From: JBGAJN01 sp044224905
Lineage (GTDB): Bacteria; Verrucomicrobiota; Verrucomicrobiia; Limisphaerales; JBGAJN01
Assembly: GCA_044224905.1 (NCBI GenBank)
Contig: JBGAJN010000003.1
Span: forward strand, 62,001 to 126,000
Length of the DNA stretch: 64,000 bases
Direction of reading: 5' to 3'
Below the pieces are notes generated by a model. It worked only from the letters and a program-made list of their open reading frames with translations. It had not been told where the DNA came from and ran no database searches. Positions 35,749 through 45,300 of this stretch are shown one piece after another. Numbering within the stretch: the first letter of the stretch is position 1; every line of letters begins with the position of its first letter. Both the position numbers and the translations under genes were made by a program.

Positions 35749-36268
35749 ATCACGAAGGGCCGCCTTCAGCTTCGTCGAGATGGTGGTCGCGACCGGTCTC
35801 TTTTCTCTTCTGTCGATCGCCCTGTGGACGTTGAGTTCGTTTGCGGGACGGAGTTTTGCCGCATCCTCTAACTATGTGGACATGGAGACCAAGGGTCGGA
35901 CGGCACTTGATTATTTTTCGCGCGACGTTCGCCGCTCGCTAGCGGTTGCGTCGTATACGACGAACAGCCTCGTCTTCATGGATTACGACGGCAGTACCAA
36001 CTTAACGTATACCTACGACCCGTCGGCGCGAACGTTCGTCCGTCGTAAGGCGGGCGATGCCAAGACGATTTTGACGGAGTGCGATTCGCTCAGTATCGCT
36101 CTGTTCCAGCGCGCTCCGGTGGGAGGTAGCTACGATCAGTTTCCGGCCGCGGACCAAACCACGGCCAAGGTTGTCCAGGTCAACTGGAAGTGCTCGCGAA
36201 CCATTTTGGGCGGCAAGTTGAACACGGAAAGCGTGCAGACCGCGAAGGTGATGTTACGCAGCAAATAG
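35723..36268 (+). CDS. prepilin-like protein (PilW/GspJ type)
   Basis: The 181-residue protein has the leader KSRRAAFSFVEMVVATGLFSLLSIA, with the conserved Glu at +5. A middle region (ALDYFSRDVRRSLAVASYTTNSLVFM) is typical of GspJ/PilW. Minor pilins of this kind sit at the tip of a pseudopilus or type IV pilus and start assembly. Overlap with the first gene indicates an operon. Confidence 0.85.
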   Translation: MEFKTTNSKSRRAAFSFVEMVVATGLFSLLSIALWTLSSFAGRSFAASSNYVDMETKGRTALDYFSRDVRRSLAVASYTTNSLVFMDYDGSTNLTYTYDPSARTFVRRKAGDAKTILTECDSLSIALFQRAPVGGSYDQFPAADQTTAKVVQVNWKCSRTILGGKLNTESVQTAKVMLRSK

Positions 36269-36280
36269 CCGGATCACGTT

Positions 36281-37525
36281 ATGAAGTTCAAGCACCACCA
36301 CCGGCACGGAAACGTACTGTTCATTACGCTGTTCACCATTGGCATCATTGGCATCGGCATCGGGAGTTACCTGACCCTGATCAGCCAGTCGAACCGTGCG
36401 GCCATGCGTTCGATCTCCTGGAATGCCGCAATTCCAATTGCCGAAGCGGGTGTCGAGGAGGCGCTTGAACATATTACGTGGACGGGCGGCAGCAATCTTA
36501 CGGCGAACAGTTGGTCGCTGAGTGGAACCAACTACACCAAGAATCGCACGCTTTCGGCGGGACGATACCAGGTTGCCGTCTCCAGCAACTCAGGCACCTT
36601 CGTCGTTCAGAGCACTGGTTATGTCCCGTTGCCGAGCGGGTCTTCGGGGGAAATTTCCCGGACGGTGCGCGCGGTGGCGGCGCGGCGCTATACGCATCGA
36701 GGCTTCTTTTTCCGCGATAGCGTCGACCTCAGTAGCTCGGTCTACATTGATAGCTTTGATTCGAGCGATCCGCTTTACAGCACTAACGGTTTGTATGTTG
36801 GCGCGCGAGCGAAGGCCAACGCCGTCGTCGCCAGCAACTCCTCCACGAATACGTTCAAGCTTTGGGGCAACCTCACGGTTAAGGGGCGCGCGGCCGTCGG
36901 TCCGGGCGGCACCATCGTCGTGGGCGGTTCGGCGTCTGTGGGAGACAACTCGTGGAGCAGCAAAGGAATTCAGACCGGGCATGCCACCGACGATGCCAAC
37001 TTCGACCTTCCCGACGTGGTCCTGCCGACGACCGTCCGTTATCCACCAGCCGCCGGAGTGGTGGGCGGTACCAACTACACTTACGTCCTCAATGGCGGCG
37101 ACTTCCAAGTCTCCAGTCTGAGCGCCGGGCAGAAGGTCATCGTCACGGCGTCCAACACTACGATCTATGTGACCGGCACGTTCAGTCCCAGCGCCTTCGT
37201 CATTCAAACAAACGCCAGCGTCGATATTTACCTCGCGTCCTCCGATCCGAACCTCGATCCCATTCAGGCGATGAACAACTCCACTACCGCCTGCGCCGTC
37301 TATGGACTGCCTACCGTTACCACCATGACTTTGGGTGGATTCTCGGGCGCGGTTTATGCCCCGAGTGCGGATATCTCGATGTCGGGCAATCTCACCTTCA
37401 CCGGCGCCGTCGCGGCGAAGTCTCTGTATCTCCGTGGTAATGTGACCTTCCACTACGACGAGGCGTTGCAGAAAGTCGGCGGCTCGACCCAAGGCCTCGT
37501 CGTTACGTCGTGGACGGAATTCTAA
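36281..37525 (+). CDS. PilX-like pilus assembly protein with beta-rich passenger
   Basis: 414 residues. The N-terminus HHHRHGNVLFITLFTIGIIGIGIGSYLTLISQSNR resembles PilX (a membrane helix without the canonical pilin Phe-Thr-Leu motif). The remaining 350 residues are rich in Gly, Ser, Thr and Val and read as a beta solenoid (KLWGNLTVKGRAAVGPGGTIVVGGSASVG; VYAPSADISMSGNLTFTGAVAAKSLYLRGNVTF). PilX-like proteins with large passengers may carry an adhesive tip module. It follows PilW by 12 bases. Confidence 0.75.
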   Translation: MKFKHHHRHGNVLFITLFTIGIIGIGIGSYLTLISQSNRAAMRSISWNAAIPIAEAGVEEALEHITWTGGSNLTANSWSLSGTNYTKNRTLSAGRYQVAVSSNSGTFVVQSTGYVPLPSGSSGEISRTVRAVAARRYTHRGFFFRDSVDLSSSVYIDSFDSSDPLYSTNGLYVGARAKANAVVASNSSTNTFKLWGNLTVKGRAAVGPGGTIVVGGSASVGDNSWSSKGIQTGHATDDANFDLPDVVLPTTVRYPPAAGVVGGTNYTYVLNGGDFQVSSLSAGQKVIVTASNTTIYVTGTFSPSAFVIQTNASVDIYLASSDPNLDPIQAMNNSTTACAVYGLPTVTTMTLGGFSGAVYAPSADISMSGNLTFTGAVAAKSLYLRGNVTFHYDEALQKVGGSTQGLVVTSWTEF

Positions 37526-37723
37526 TTCCGGTTGGTTTTCTTCATTCAACGGTCGACAGGGTGGTGTCGCCTGCCGCGTGAGCACAAAGGAGTGGCGGAG
37601 CGGTTGCTCATTCAGTGTCACCACGTTGATCGCGTGGTTAGTGTCTCAATAAGCGACCACGAGCTGAGTAAAGCCCGCCAGTTACCTGACTCGCGAAATC
37701 CGGCGGAACCAGTAACCAACAAC

Positions 37724-38071
37724 ATGAAAATCAAACAGAACAAACAAGCCGGCTTCACCCTCGTGGAAATCATGATCGTCGTGGCCATCATCGGCCTCCT
37801 CGCGGCGATCGCCATCCCCAACTTCGTTAAAGCTCGCACCACGGCTCAGAAGAACGCGTGCATCAACAACCTTCGCCAGATGGACGGCGCGCAGGAACAG
37901 TATGCCCTCGAACAGAAGCTCGCCACGGGCTCCACCGCCGACACCACCGCAGTCGTGGGCTACCTCAAGGGCAGCGCGCTCCCGCAATGCCCAGCCGCCG
38001 GCACGTACACCTGGGGCACCATTGGCACCATCCCCTCGTGCAGCCTTTCATCGAGCGGTCATAGCTACTAA
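37724..38071 (+). CDS. major type IV pilin-like / GspG-like protein
   Basis: From ATG 37724 the product is 115 residues. The prepilin leader is MKIKQNKQAG, cleaved before FTLVEIMIVVAIIGLLAAIA, with Glu5 present, then IPNFVKARTTAQKNACINNLRQMDGAQEQYAL, which matches the pilin/GspG family of this phylum. The C-terminus is short and includes two cysteines (PQCPAAG and PSCSLSS). The preceding 198 bases (37526-37723) hold hairpins such as ACCACG-TTGATCG-CGTGGT and no evident SD sequence before the ATG. Confidence 0.9.
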   Translation: MKIKQNKQAGFTLVEIMIVVAIIGLLAAIAIPNFVKARTTAQKNACINNLRQMDGAQEQYALEQKLATGSTADTTAVVGYLKGSALPQCPAAGTYTWGTIGTIPSCSLSSSGHSY

Positions 38072-38158
38072 GTCGGCTGCCGCAGCCACACGGAACTGGG
38101 CCCGCGGGTGCAACGCCAACGCGCACTCTGTCGACGGTCGCCGTGGCGATTGCCGCCT

Positions 38159-38341
38159 CTAGCGCGCCATGACTCTGTAGAAGTCGGTGAAGCGGTCGCG
38201 GAGATAGATGCAGTCGGCTGTTGGGTTACCGGAGGGGTGCCAGTTCGGATCGAATTTCGTGAACTGGGCGTTGATCTCGCGGGTGGTGCGAATCGGGTCG
38301 AACCTCCCGTCGAGCCGGGGCGCAACAGTTCGGTATCTCCA
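38159..38341 (-). pseudogene. C-terminal remnant of an unidentified protein
   Basis: The minus-strand frame ending in TAG at 38159-38161 reads ...RTVAPRLDGRFDPIRTTREINAQFTKF, DPNWHPSGNPTADCIYLRD and FTDFYRVMAR. It has balanced amino-acid use and several aromatic residues, unlike its surroundings, but an in-frame TAG at 38342-38344 cuts it off and no start or earlier domain is found. It looks like the tail of a decayed gene. I cannot name the parent family. Confidence 0.4.
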
Positions 38342-38394
38342 CTAAACGCAAACTCTCCGCGCTTGTGGAAATACGAGTGTACGATGCGGTGACG

Positions 38395-38416
38395 GAGGTG
38401 GACGTGTTTCCACCTC
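38395..38416. repeat. hairpin repeat GAGGTGGA/TCCACCTC
   Basis: A perfect 8-bp inverted repeat with the loop cgtgtt. It resembles the other short palindromes of the window but shares no stem with them. No T-run follows. Confidence 0.5.
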
Positions 38417-38731
38417 GCGCGTGCGGATGCTCTCAATTCATGACGACGAGGTTTACGTCGGTGCCGCAATGAACGCCGGGGACGGCGAGTGGTTATTTGA
38501 TCAAGCACAGCGTAGCGGAGTGGGTATGCGGCGCGTCAGCCGCGGCAACAGGTATTTCAGGACATTCCCGCTAGGGCCAGCCCAACGGCGATTGAAGCGC
38601 GCGGGGTTGACCTGTGACGCAGATTGTCGGTAAGGTTCGGGCGTGGTCGAGAGAATCGCTGAAGCGAAACCGCTGAGTGGATCGGTGCCTGACGGGTATG
38701 ATCGGTCTTCAGCTACTGTCGGCCAGCGTGG

Positions 38732-39157
38732 ATGAAGCTGTTTCCGAATTGCGGTTTTTCACTGAGCTGGGTTCTGCTGATCTCCGTTGCGACGGGGCTT
38801 CTCGTCTTGGGTTCGATTTATTCCCGGCCCTTGCCCATGAGCGATGCGGAAGCGCAGCAGATCGTTCGAAGGAGATTTCCCGCGGCGGTCCTCCATTCGA
38901 CGGTAGCCCATCAGGATCATGAGTTCGGGCGACAATATTGGACGATCCGGTTTACCTGCCCTCCGCTGGAGAATCTAAATCAAGTGACGGTCGATGCGCG
39001 TTCGCGCGCGATTTTGACTTTGCAACGATGGCCCTCGGGAGCCAACGAGACGGTGGTCGGGGCAGCGGCGACGAATCGTGCGCAACTCCTGCAAGTCTTG
39101 TCGGAGTCGATCGAGGGATCCGCTGGATCGCGGCTCCGGCGACGGGGAAACCCTTAG
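38732..39157 (+). CDS. small PepSY-like membrane-anchored protein (copy 1)
   Basis: The 141-residue protein has one membrane helix (SLSWVLLISVATGLLVLGSIYS) and an outer domain starting MSDAEAQQIVRRRFPAAVLHSTV, then GRQYWTIRFTCPP, VTVDARSRAILTLQRWPSG. This is a PepSY-like layout (a helix, then strands with a D-A-x-x-R turn). It is clearly related to the next gene but one (39333). PepSY domains inhibit proteases or bind their precursors; a role here is unknown. Confidence 0.7.
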   Translation: MKLFPNCGFSLSWVLLISVATGLLVLGSIYSRPLPMSDAEAQQIVRRRFPAAVLHSTVAHQDHEFGRQYWTIRFTCPPLENLNQVTVDARSRAILTLQRWPSGANETVVGAAATNRAQLLQVLSESIEGSAGSRLRRRGNP

Positions 39158-39332
39158 TTTTTTCACCTGACGGCGAGTATTTTCTTGTCCTCTGCGGGAC
39201 AATCTGTAGTCTATTGGAAGAAATTTCCACTGTTCCTGCGCTCCGGTCTGAGTTGTTGATGTTTGTATTGGAGAGCGCAGTTGGGGTTCTGAGGTTTGCG
39301 GCTGGAGAGTTGACGGGTGGGTTGCAGCAGTA

Positions 39333-39680
39333 ATGCGGCATCGTATGAAAACTCAATTCAGAGGTTTCCTTTTAGGGAGGGCGATGCTTTGTTCCGCGGG
39401 TTTTGCCACGTTGGTATTGCTGGCCTATGCGGTACCCCACCGGCAGATAAAACAGGACGCCGCCCAAGAGCTTGCCCGGAAATGGTTCCCGCATGCGGAG
39501 TTCAAAAGCGCGCAGCTCAAAGAGGAATCGGGAGCGTGGCATTGGCACCTTCGTTTCACGGAACCCCACGCGCCGAACTTGCACTTGTTGGTCATCAACG
39601 CCGCGACGCGTGAATTGGCGCGGTTGACCCGCTGGCCCGAGAGTTCTCCGGCCACCGCGCCGCGTTTTGTCAGTCCTTAA
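39333..39680 (+). CDS. small PepSY-like membrane-anchored protein (copy 2)
   Basis: 115 residues: an N-terminal membrane helix (MLCSAGFATLVLLAYAVP), then QDAAQELARKWFPHAEFKSAQ, GAWHWHLRFTEPH and LVINAATRELARLTRWPES. Every conserved block aligns with the protein at 38732-39157, so the two are tandem paralogs of about 30-35% identity by eye. No catalytic residues stand out. Confidence 0.7.
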   Translation: MRHRMKTQFRGFLLGRAMLCSAGFATLVLLAYAVPHRQIKQDAAQELARKWFPHAEFKSAQLKEESGAWHWHLRFTEPHAPNLHLLVINAATRELARLTRWPESSPATAPRFVSP

Positions 39681-39699
39681 ACAAAGCCTTGCCAACCCC

Positions 39700-39867
39700 A
39701 TGCCTACGTCGTCAGCCCCCGCAGCCGTTCGGCCGTACCTGCGTCGTCGTGTCAGTCGCTCGCGTCGGCGCCGGTTGGTGCTGGTTTCCATTTCCGTGGC
39801 AGTTTCGCTAACGGCGCTGGCGTATTCGGTTTTCGTGTTGTGGGATGTGTTGGTGCGTCGACAATGA
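39700..39867 (+). CDS. tiny basic membrane protein
   Basis: From ATG 39700 a 55-residue product reads an Arg-rich start (RPYLRRRVSRSRRRR) and one membrane helix (LVLVSISVAVSLTALAYSVFVLW). The charge pattern would place the N-terminus in the cytoplasm. It follows the second PepSY-like gene by 19 bases. Whether it is expressed cannot be judged. Confidence 0.4.
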   Translation: MPTSSAPAAVRPYLRRRVSRSRRRRLVLVSISVAVSLTALAYSVFVLWDVLVRRQ

Positions 39868-40195
39868 TGCGAAATAGAAATCGGGCGAACGATGAAGCCC
39901 GGTACGTTTACCAGTCTTGAGTACGGTTCCTGAATGGAGGCGAAGTGCGGCGGTTGCCGACGCATCCCGATCCGAAGTCAGAGTGGCGAATGATTCAATG
40001 CGCCGTTTGTTGTCCGGTGGGCGAATTCGTAAATCTCTACCATCTGGCATTTCGGAACGAGCACGTGACGGATCATCGGGCCGAGCAGGGATGGCTTTTG
40101 AACTTTCGATTAGCAGCGTTGTTCGTGCTTTTCAGTCCGTGACGGCATGCAGTCGGAGCTCGGCGCGTTTCCGCTCCCGCGTCCGATTCGGTGCA
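39868..40195. other. 328-base gap, no supported gene
   Basis: A 50-codon frame at 39990-40142 (MIQCAVCCPVGEFVNLYHLAF...) has balanced composition but no recognisable domain. Nothing else stands out. Confidence 0.4.
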
Positions 40196-40462
40196 TCACT
40201 CAGGGGAAGAAGTCGTCGCGTGTTCCTTCGATAGGGGCTTGGCGCGGACGCCGTTCATCTGGGTGACGCGGGCGGCATCAGCGAACGAGAGGTGGGCGTC
40301 AATTCGAGTCACGCAACGACCGAATTCCAAGAGTTGAGCGACGACCTTAGAGGGCGTGATTTTGAGTTCTTGGGCCAGTTCGACGACGGTGATGGCCCAC
40401 GGTAGATGAATGACGCGTGGGCCGCGTTTGGTTGGTTCCGTGGCGGGAGGAGGATGGTTCAT
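40196..40462 (-). CDS. stand-alone IF2-N domain protein
   Basis: The 88-residue protein contains only the IF2-N fold seen at the start of translation initiation factor IF-2: ITVVELAQELKITPSKVVAQLLEFGRCVTRIDAHLSFADAARVT, with the typical helix-turn pattern. No GTPase or tRNA-binding domains follow. It could bind ribosome or RNA as the domain does in IF-2, or be a remnant. The start ATG at 40462 is clear. Confidence 0.75.
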   Translation of the reverse strand: MNHPPPATEPTKRGPRVIHLPWAITVVELAQELKITPSKVVAQLLEFGRCVTRIDAHLSFADAARVTQMNGVRAKPLSKEHATTSSPE

Positions 40463-40947
40463 GGTTCAGAATTTTTATTTGGTTCGAGAAAACCATAACC
40501 ACAAAAACAAAACTTGGCCAATGCTCGTTTGCTTCCTCGCGGGAACAACTTGTTGGCGGTTGTGCGTTGAAACATTGTGCCGCGTTCAGACGTCGCCCCA
40601 TCCGTGGGCGATTCTCGTCTCTGTGTCACGCTCGGTGCGCCAGTTAGCAATGCGAGCCGCATGCGCCAGTTGATTGAAGCCGACGCTAGCGTCGACGAGG
40701 GGCACGCAGCAACCGTGCTCCAAAAAGTGGACGTGCTACACCGGAGACGCTGATTCCAATTTGGTCGGCCAGAGATCGGGAGCGACAAACGAATATTGGC
40801 GCGTCGCTAGTTCAACCAAAGAATCATTGGATTAACGGCGCATGGACGGCTATGGCTTGGCTGGGAAATCCTGTTTGCGCCAACCGTTGCTCAGCGTTCG
40901 CCAAATTTCGTCTCGTCCACCGGCGCGGCTTTGGTATCGTCGCCGGC
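40463..40947. other. 485-base gap with one weak small ORF
   Basis: One 58-codon frame (GTG 40577 to TGA 40753) ends with SNASRMRQLIEADASVDEGHAATVLQKVDVLHRRR, which has plausible helical composition but no known family. The AT-rich 40480-40520 segment could contain a promoter for the IF2-N gene on the minus strand. No RNA gene is seen. Confidence 0.35.
40577..40753 (+). CDS. possible small protein, unknown
   Basis: A 58-residue frame from GTG with balanced amino-acid use in its second half (RMRQLIEADASVDEGHAATVLQ). No SD-like sequence precedes it and no domain is recognised. Listed because its composition stands out from the surrounding spacer. Confidence 0.2.
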   Translation: MPRSDVAPSVGDSRLCVTLGAPVSNASRMRQLIEADASVDEGHAATVLQKVDVLHRRR

Positions 40948-42102
40948 ATGAGTTCAATTGCCGTGCCGGTCGAAATTGCCGATCCCATCAACGCCCAGAT
41001 CTTGGCCGTGTCAGAAGACAAAGTGCCAGGCTTCCAACGCGATCCCCTCGGGGAAATCGCACGCCTCAGTGGATTGGATGTTTCCACGGTCATCGAACGC
41101 ATTCAGGCCATGCTTCGTGGCGGCACGATTCGCCGCGTCCGGCAGACCTTGCTGGCAACCAATCTCGCTCAAGGCGCTCTCGTCGCTTGGGAGGTTCCGA
41201 TGGCGAACCTCGACGCCGCGTTTGATTACATGTTCCAGCAAGATCCGTTCAGCGGGCACGTCGTCACACGTTCGACGGACGCCGCCACGCCCGGCTCGCA
41301 ATACAAACTGTGGACCACGCTGAAAGTGCCGCAGGGCTATTCGCTCGCGAAACATTGTGAGTTCCTTTTGAAGAAAGTTGGCGGGTTGCATTATCGCCTG
41401 ATGCCCGCGAAGAAACTTTTCGCGCTCGGCGTTGGCCACGTTCGTCGCAAAGGCATGGAACCCGGCGCTCGTGCAGACGTGCCCGGCGAAGTTACGGAAG
41501 TTACGATGACCTCGCTCAACGATCTCGAGTGGCGAATTCTCTCGGCGCTGAAGCGCGAGTTCGCGGCTGAGGAACTGGTGCCGAACATTTGGGACGCGCG
41601 CGCGAAGGAAGCCGGCGTGCCGTTGCAAACTTTCCTGGAAGTCGCAGAAGATTTCGATCGCCGCAAAATCATCGGACGATTCTCCACGTTCCTCGAACAC
41701 GTGAAACCCCTGTCCAGCGGCGAACGCGTCACGCGCTTCAATGCCTTGTTCCATTGGGCGGTTCCGGTTGGCCGCGAAATCGAAGCCGGCCGAGAAGTTG
41801 CGCGCCACTTCATCATGACTCACGCTTACTGGCGTGAAGGTGGACCTGAATTTCACAACGTGAACATCATGGGCGTCGCGCATGGCACCGACAAAGCAGT
41901 GGTGCTCGCCCATAAGGCCGCAATCGACCAGCACTTGAAGGAAGCCGGCTTCCCGATCACCTACACGAACGTCTTCTGGGGTGGTCGCAGTGAGATCAAG
42001 CCCAGCGAAATCTCCCCGCTCGCGTACCGCGAATGGTGCCGCAGCAACGGTCTCGATCCCGACTCGCTCAAGGCGGCGCCGGGCGAAATGATCGCGGGCT
42101 AA
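40948..42102 (+). CDS. fused Lrp/AsnC-type protein (AhbA/AhbB siroheme-decarboxylase-like)
   Basis: From ATG 40948 the 384 residues form two Lrp/AsnC-like units. Unit one: DPINAQILAVSEDKVPGFQRDPLGEIARLSGLDVSTVIERIQAM with an HTH, then an alpha/beta domain with YKLWTTLKVPQG. Unit two begins LNDLEWRILSALKREF and continues ARFNALFHWAVPVG-like strands and HAYWREGGPEFHNVNIMGVAHG. This double arrangement recalls AhbA-AhbB, which form siroheme decarboxylase in the alternative haem pathway, although proteins like this are also annotated as regulators. Which role applies cannot be decided without neighbours; none is a haem gene. Confidence 0.7.
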   Translation: MSSIAVPVEIADPINAQILAVSEDKVPGFQRDPLGEIARLSGLDVSTVIERIQAMLRGGTIRRVRQTLLATNLAQGALVAWEVPMANLDAAFDYMFQQDPFSGHVVTRSTDAATPGSQYKLWTTLKVPQGYSLAKHCEFLLKKVGGLHYRLMPAKKLFALGVGHVRRKGMEPGARADVPGEVTEVTMTSLNDLEWRILSALKREFAAEELVPNIWDARAKEAGVPLQTFLEVAEDFDRRKIIGRFSTFLEHVKPLSSGERVTRFNALFHWAVPVGREIEAGREVARHFIMTHAYWREGGPEFHNVNIMGVAHGTDKAVVLAHKAAIDQHLKEAGFPITYTNVFWGGRSEIKPSEISPLAYREWCRSNGLDPDSLKAAPGEMIAG

Positions 42103-42339
42103 TTTCGCGCTGGTGGTGCGGGAGGATTGATTCGCTCGCTGAGCCTTCTCTCGACGGAGCGTCTCCGGTTTCGTCGCGACTTCAGTTGATCTGCCGGCGC
42201 CGCCTGCCATCGGCGATATGCCGATCCGCATGATTCTTGACTCGTCTCCTGACGAGCCAAGTTTGCCATTTCTCCGAAACGAGTACATGGTTCGACGGAA
42301 TCGCTAAACGTTCACGGAGCCTTTTGGAGAGATCTGTCT

Positions 42340-45300
42340 ATGCAACCTAGTCGTGCAGCCACCCGGCACAACCAGGATTCGGATGAATTTTCGTCCCGAT
42401 CTGATCCCGGTATTCCGGTAAAGCTGGCGCGCGCCTGCGCGCTGCTAGCGATGGCCGCAGGAGCCGTTGCGTTGTGCGGTTGGTGGCTTGGTCAGTCGGC
42501 CATCCGCGATCAAATCCAAAACTACTTTTCCATGAAGGCCAACTCTGCGTTGGCTGTTTTGCTGTTGGGGTTGGCAATCTTTATCGAGTCATACCGCGAT
42601 ACAGGGGGCTGGCGACGAACCTTAGGGAAGTTGAGTGCGGGAACCGCGGCGGTCATCGGATTGGCAACTTTGTTGGAATCGGCGTTCGACTGGAATTTTG
42701 GGATCGACTTGCTTCTGGCGATGGATGCGACAGCCGGCTACGGGCTTGCCCCGGGCAGAATGGCGTCGCAGACCGCGCTCGGCCTGCTGCTGATGGGCAT
42801 AGCCGTGCTCGCACTCGATTGGCACGCCCGCCGCAGTTGGTGGCCCGCGCAATTGCTCGCCGTGGGAGCCGTATTTTTCCCGCTCCAAGTGTGGGCGGCG
42901 ACGCTTTATGGCAGTTTCGGACCGCTGGAAACCGATTTCTTCCTCGGTATGATGTCGAGATCGACGGCAACCGTGTTCGTGTTGTTGGCGATCGGAGCAT
43001 TGCTGACGCGTACGGACTGCGGAATCTTGCGTTGGTTCATTTCGATCGACAGCGCCAAGGATCGGTTGGAGACGAGGGAATTTCAACGCACGCTGCGACG
43101 AATCGCTTACGGCTCACTGGGCTGTGCGCTTGCGTTTGGTCTCTCGTCGATGGTCGTACTGGCCGCGGTGACTCGGCCCGCCAGCCGGATGAGTTACGTC
43201 AACAAATTTGTCGCTGAGGCGCGAACGGTTGAAAGAATGATGGTCGATATGGAGACCGGTCTCCGTGGCTATTTGCTGACGGGCGATAAACTATTCCTCG
43301 CGCCGTATGTTGCGGCCGACGCGGCCCTCACTGAGGAGATGCAAAAGCTCGCCGAAATCGTCGACGACGGAGAGATCTTCCTACGCGTGCAACAAGTGCA
43401 GGTCGCGTTTGAGGAATGGCGCAAATTCGCCCGCGAAGCGCTTGCTCGACGGGAGCGGGGGAGCGGCTACGACGATGTCGCCTTCAATTCTCACGGGAAG
43501 GAACTCATGGACAATAGTCGCAGCACGATGGCGATGTTGCGAAGTGAGGTTGACTCGCTCCGTGGAGTAGCCTCGCGAAGATTGACCCAAAGCGGGCGAT
43601 GGCTGTTCGGAGTGCTGGTGCTCTTTTTGTTCGTGATGGGACCGGGTGCGTCGCTTCTGTTGCAACGATTGCTGCGGCGGGCCACGGATACCTATCGGGC
43701 GAACTTTGCTGCCGCGTCGCGCACGGCTGAGGAACTGCGCGTGACCTTGGAAAGCATCGGTGACGCCGTGATTGCCACGGACAAGAACGGTCGGGTGGCG
43801 TTCTTGAACACGGAAGCGGTGCGACTCACAGGCTGGACGGCGGCTGCCGCGACGGGACGCTCGCTCGATGAAGTATTTCGAATCATCAATGAGCAAACTC
43901 GGCGGAGCGTGGACAGCCCCGTTGCGCACGTGCTACGCGAAGGCAAGACCGTCGGCCTGGCGAATCACACCGTCCTCTTGTCTCGGGATGGTCGAGAAAT
44001 GCCGATTGAAGACAGCGCGGCTCCGATCCGCGATGCAGACGGCGAGATGTTGGGCGTGATTCTGGTATTCCACGACGCCACGCAAGCGCGCGACTCGAAG
44101 CGGCGCATCGAACAAAGCGAAAGTCAGTTGCGGTTCGTCACCGACCACGCGGCGGTTCTGATCGTGCACGTGGATTCCGAGTACCGTTTGAAGTATGTGA
44201 ACGAAACTTTTGCCCGCTATTTCGGCCTTACGCGCGAGGAAGTCATCGGCAAGCGCGTGGCCGAAATCGCCGGCGAACGGGCCTTTACGCAGATTCGCCC
44301 GTACATCGATCGTGCGTTGTCGGGCGAGGCGGTCGAATGGGAGAACGAAGTGCCGTTCTCCCGCCTGGGGCCGCGCTGGATGCACGTCGCTTACGAACCG
44401 GAGCGTTCGGAGGATGGCAAGGTGGTCGGTTACGTCGCCGTCATGAGCGATGTCACCGAGCGCCGGCGCATGCAACGCGCGTTGAGTGACAGTGAACGCC
44501 GGCTCCGCACGGTGATGGATTTGGTGCCCCATTTTATTTTCGCAAAGGATCGCAAAGGCCGTTACCTGTTCGTCAATCGCGCTTTCGCGGAAAGTTACGG
44601 AATGACGCCGGAACAACTCGCCGGCCGTACGGATCGCGAACTCATCCCGGACCAGTCCCAATACGAAGCGTTTCATCGCGATGATTTGAAAGTCATTGAA
44701 TCGGGCGCACCGCTTTTCATCGCGGCCGAAGCGCGAACCAACTCCCGTGGCGCGACTCAAATCATGCAGACGACCAAGATTCCGTTCACGGCCCCCGGCA
44801 CCAACGAGCCGGCGGTGCTGGGAGTGGCGGTCGACATCACCGAACGGCAGCGGGCGCAAGAAATTGCGGAGCGATTCGCCGCCATCGTCAAATCCACTGA
44901 TGATGCGATCATCAGCAAGGATCTCAATGGCATTGTTACAAGTTGGAATCCGGGAGCGGAGAGGATCTTCGGTTACACCGCGAATGAGGTGGTCGGCAAA
45001 TCGATCAAAATGTTATTCCCGCCCGGCCGCGTGGAAGAGGAGACGACGATTCTAACCCGCGTTGGTCGAGGTGAGGCGGTCGAACATTTTGAGTCCGTGC
45101 GGGTGCGCAAAGACAGCACCAATATTGACGTTGCCGTCACGATTTCGCCGCTGAAGGACGCCAGCGGAAAAGTCGTCGGTGCGTCAAAAATCGCCCGTGA
45201 CATTACCGGGCGCAAGGAGTCTGCCCGATTGATTGAAGCTGCCTTGCACGAAAAAGAAATCCTCCTCAAAGAAATTCATCACCGCGTGAAGAACAACATG

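Larger units (their letters stand above)
38072..38731. other. 660-base stretch with a gene remnant and hairpins
   Basis: No intact gene is supported. On the minus strand a 60-codon remnant with good coding character lies at 38159-38341. A hairpin GAGGTGGA...TCCACCTC is at 38395-38416. The plus-strand frames in 38400-38650 are rich in Arg and Gly and look like shadow or spacer. Confidence 0.5.

Noticed and set aside
40475..40500. T-loop-like GGTTCGAGAAAACC
   Set aside because: The stem pairs as TGGTT/AACCA with CGAGAA in the loop, which is not a TtCGANN loop, and no acceptor or anticodon arm can be drawn.
40459..40788. 109-codon minus-strand frame
   Set aside because: It is Ser/Arg/Thr-rich, begins without an SD-like sequence and has no domain.
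42622..43086. Frame opposite the large histidine kinase
   Set aside because: It has no independent coding signal and mirrors the kinase.
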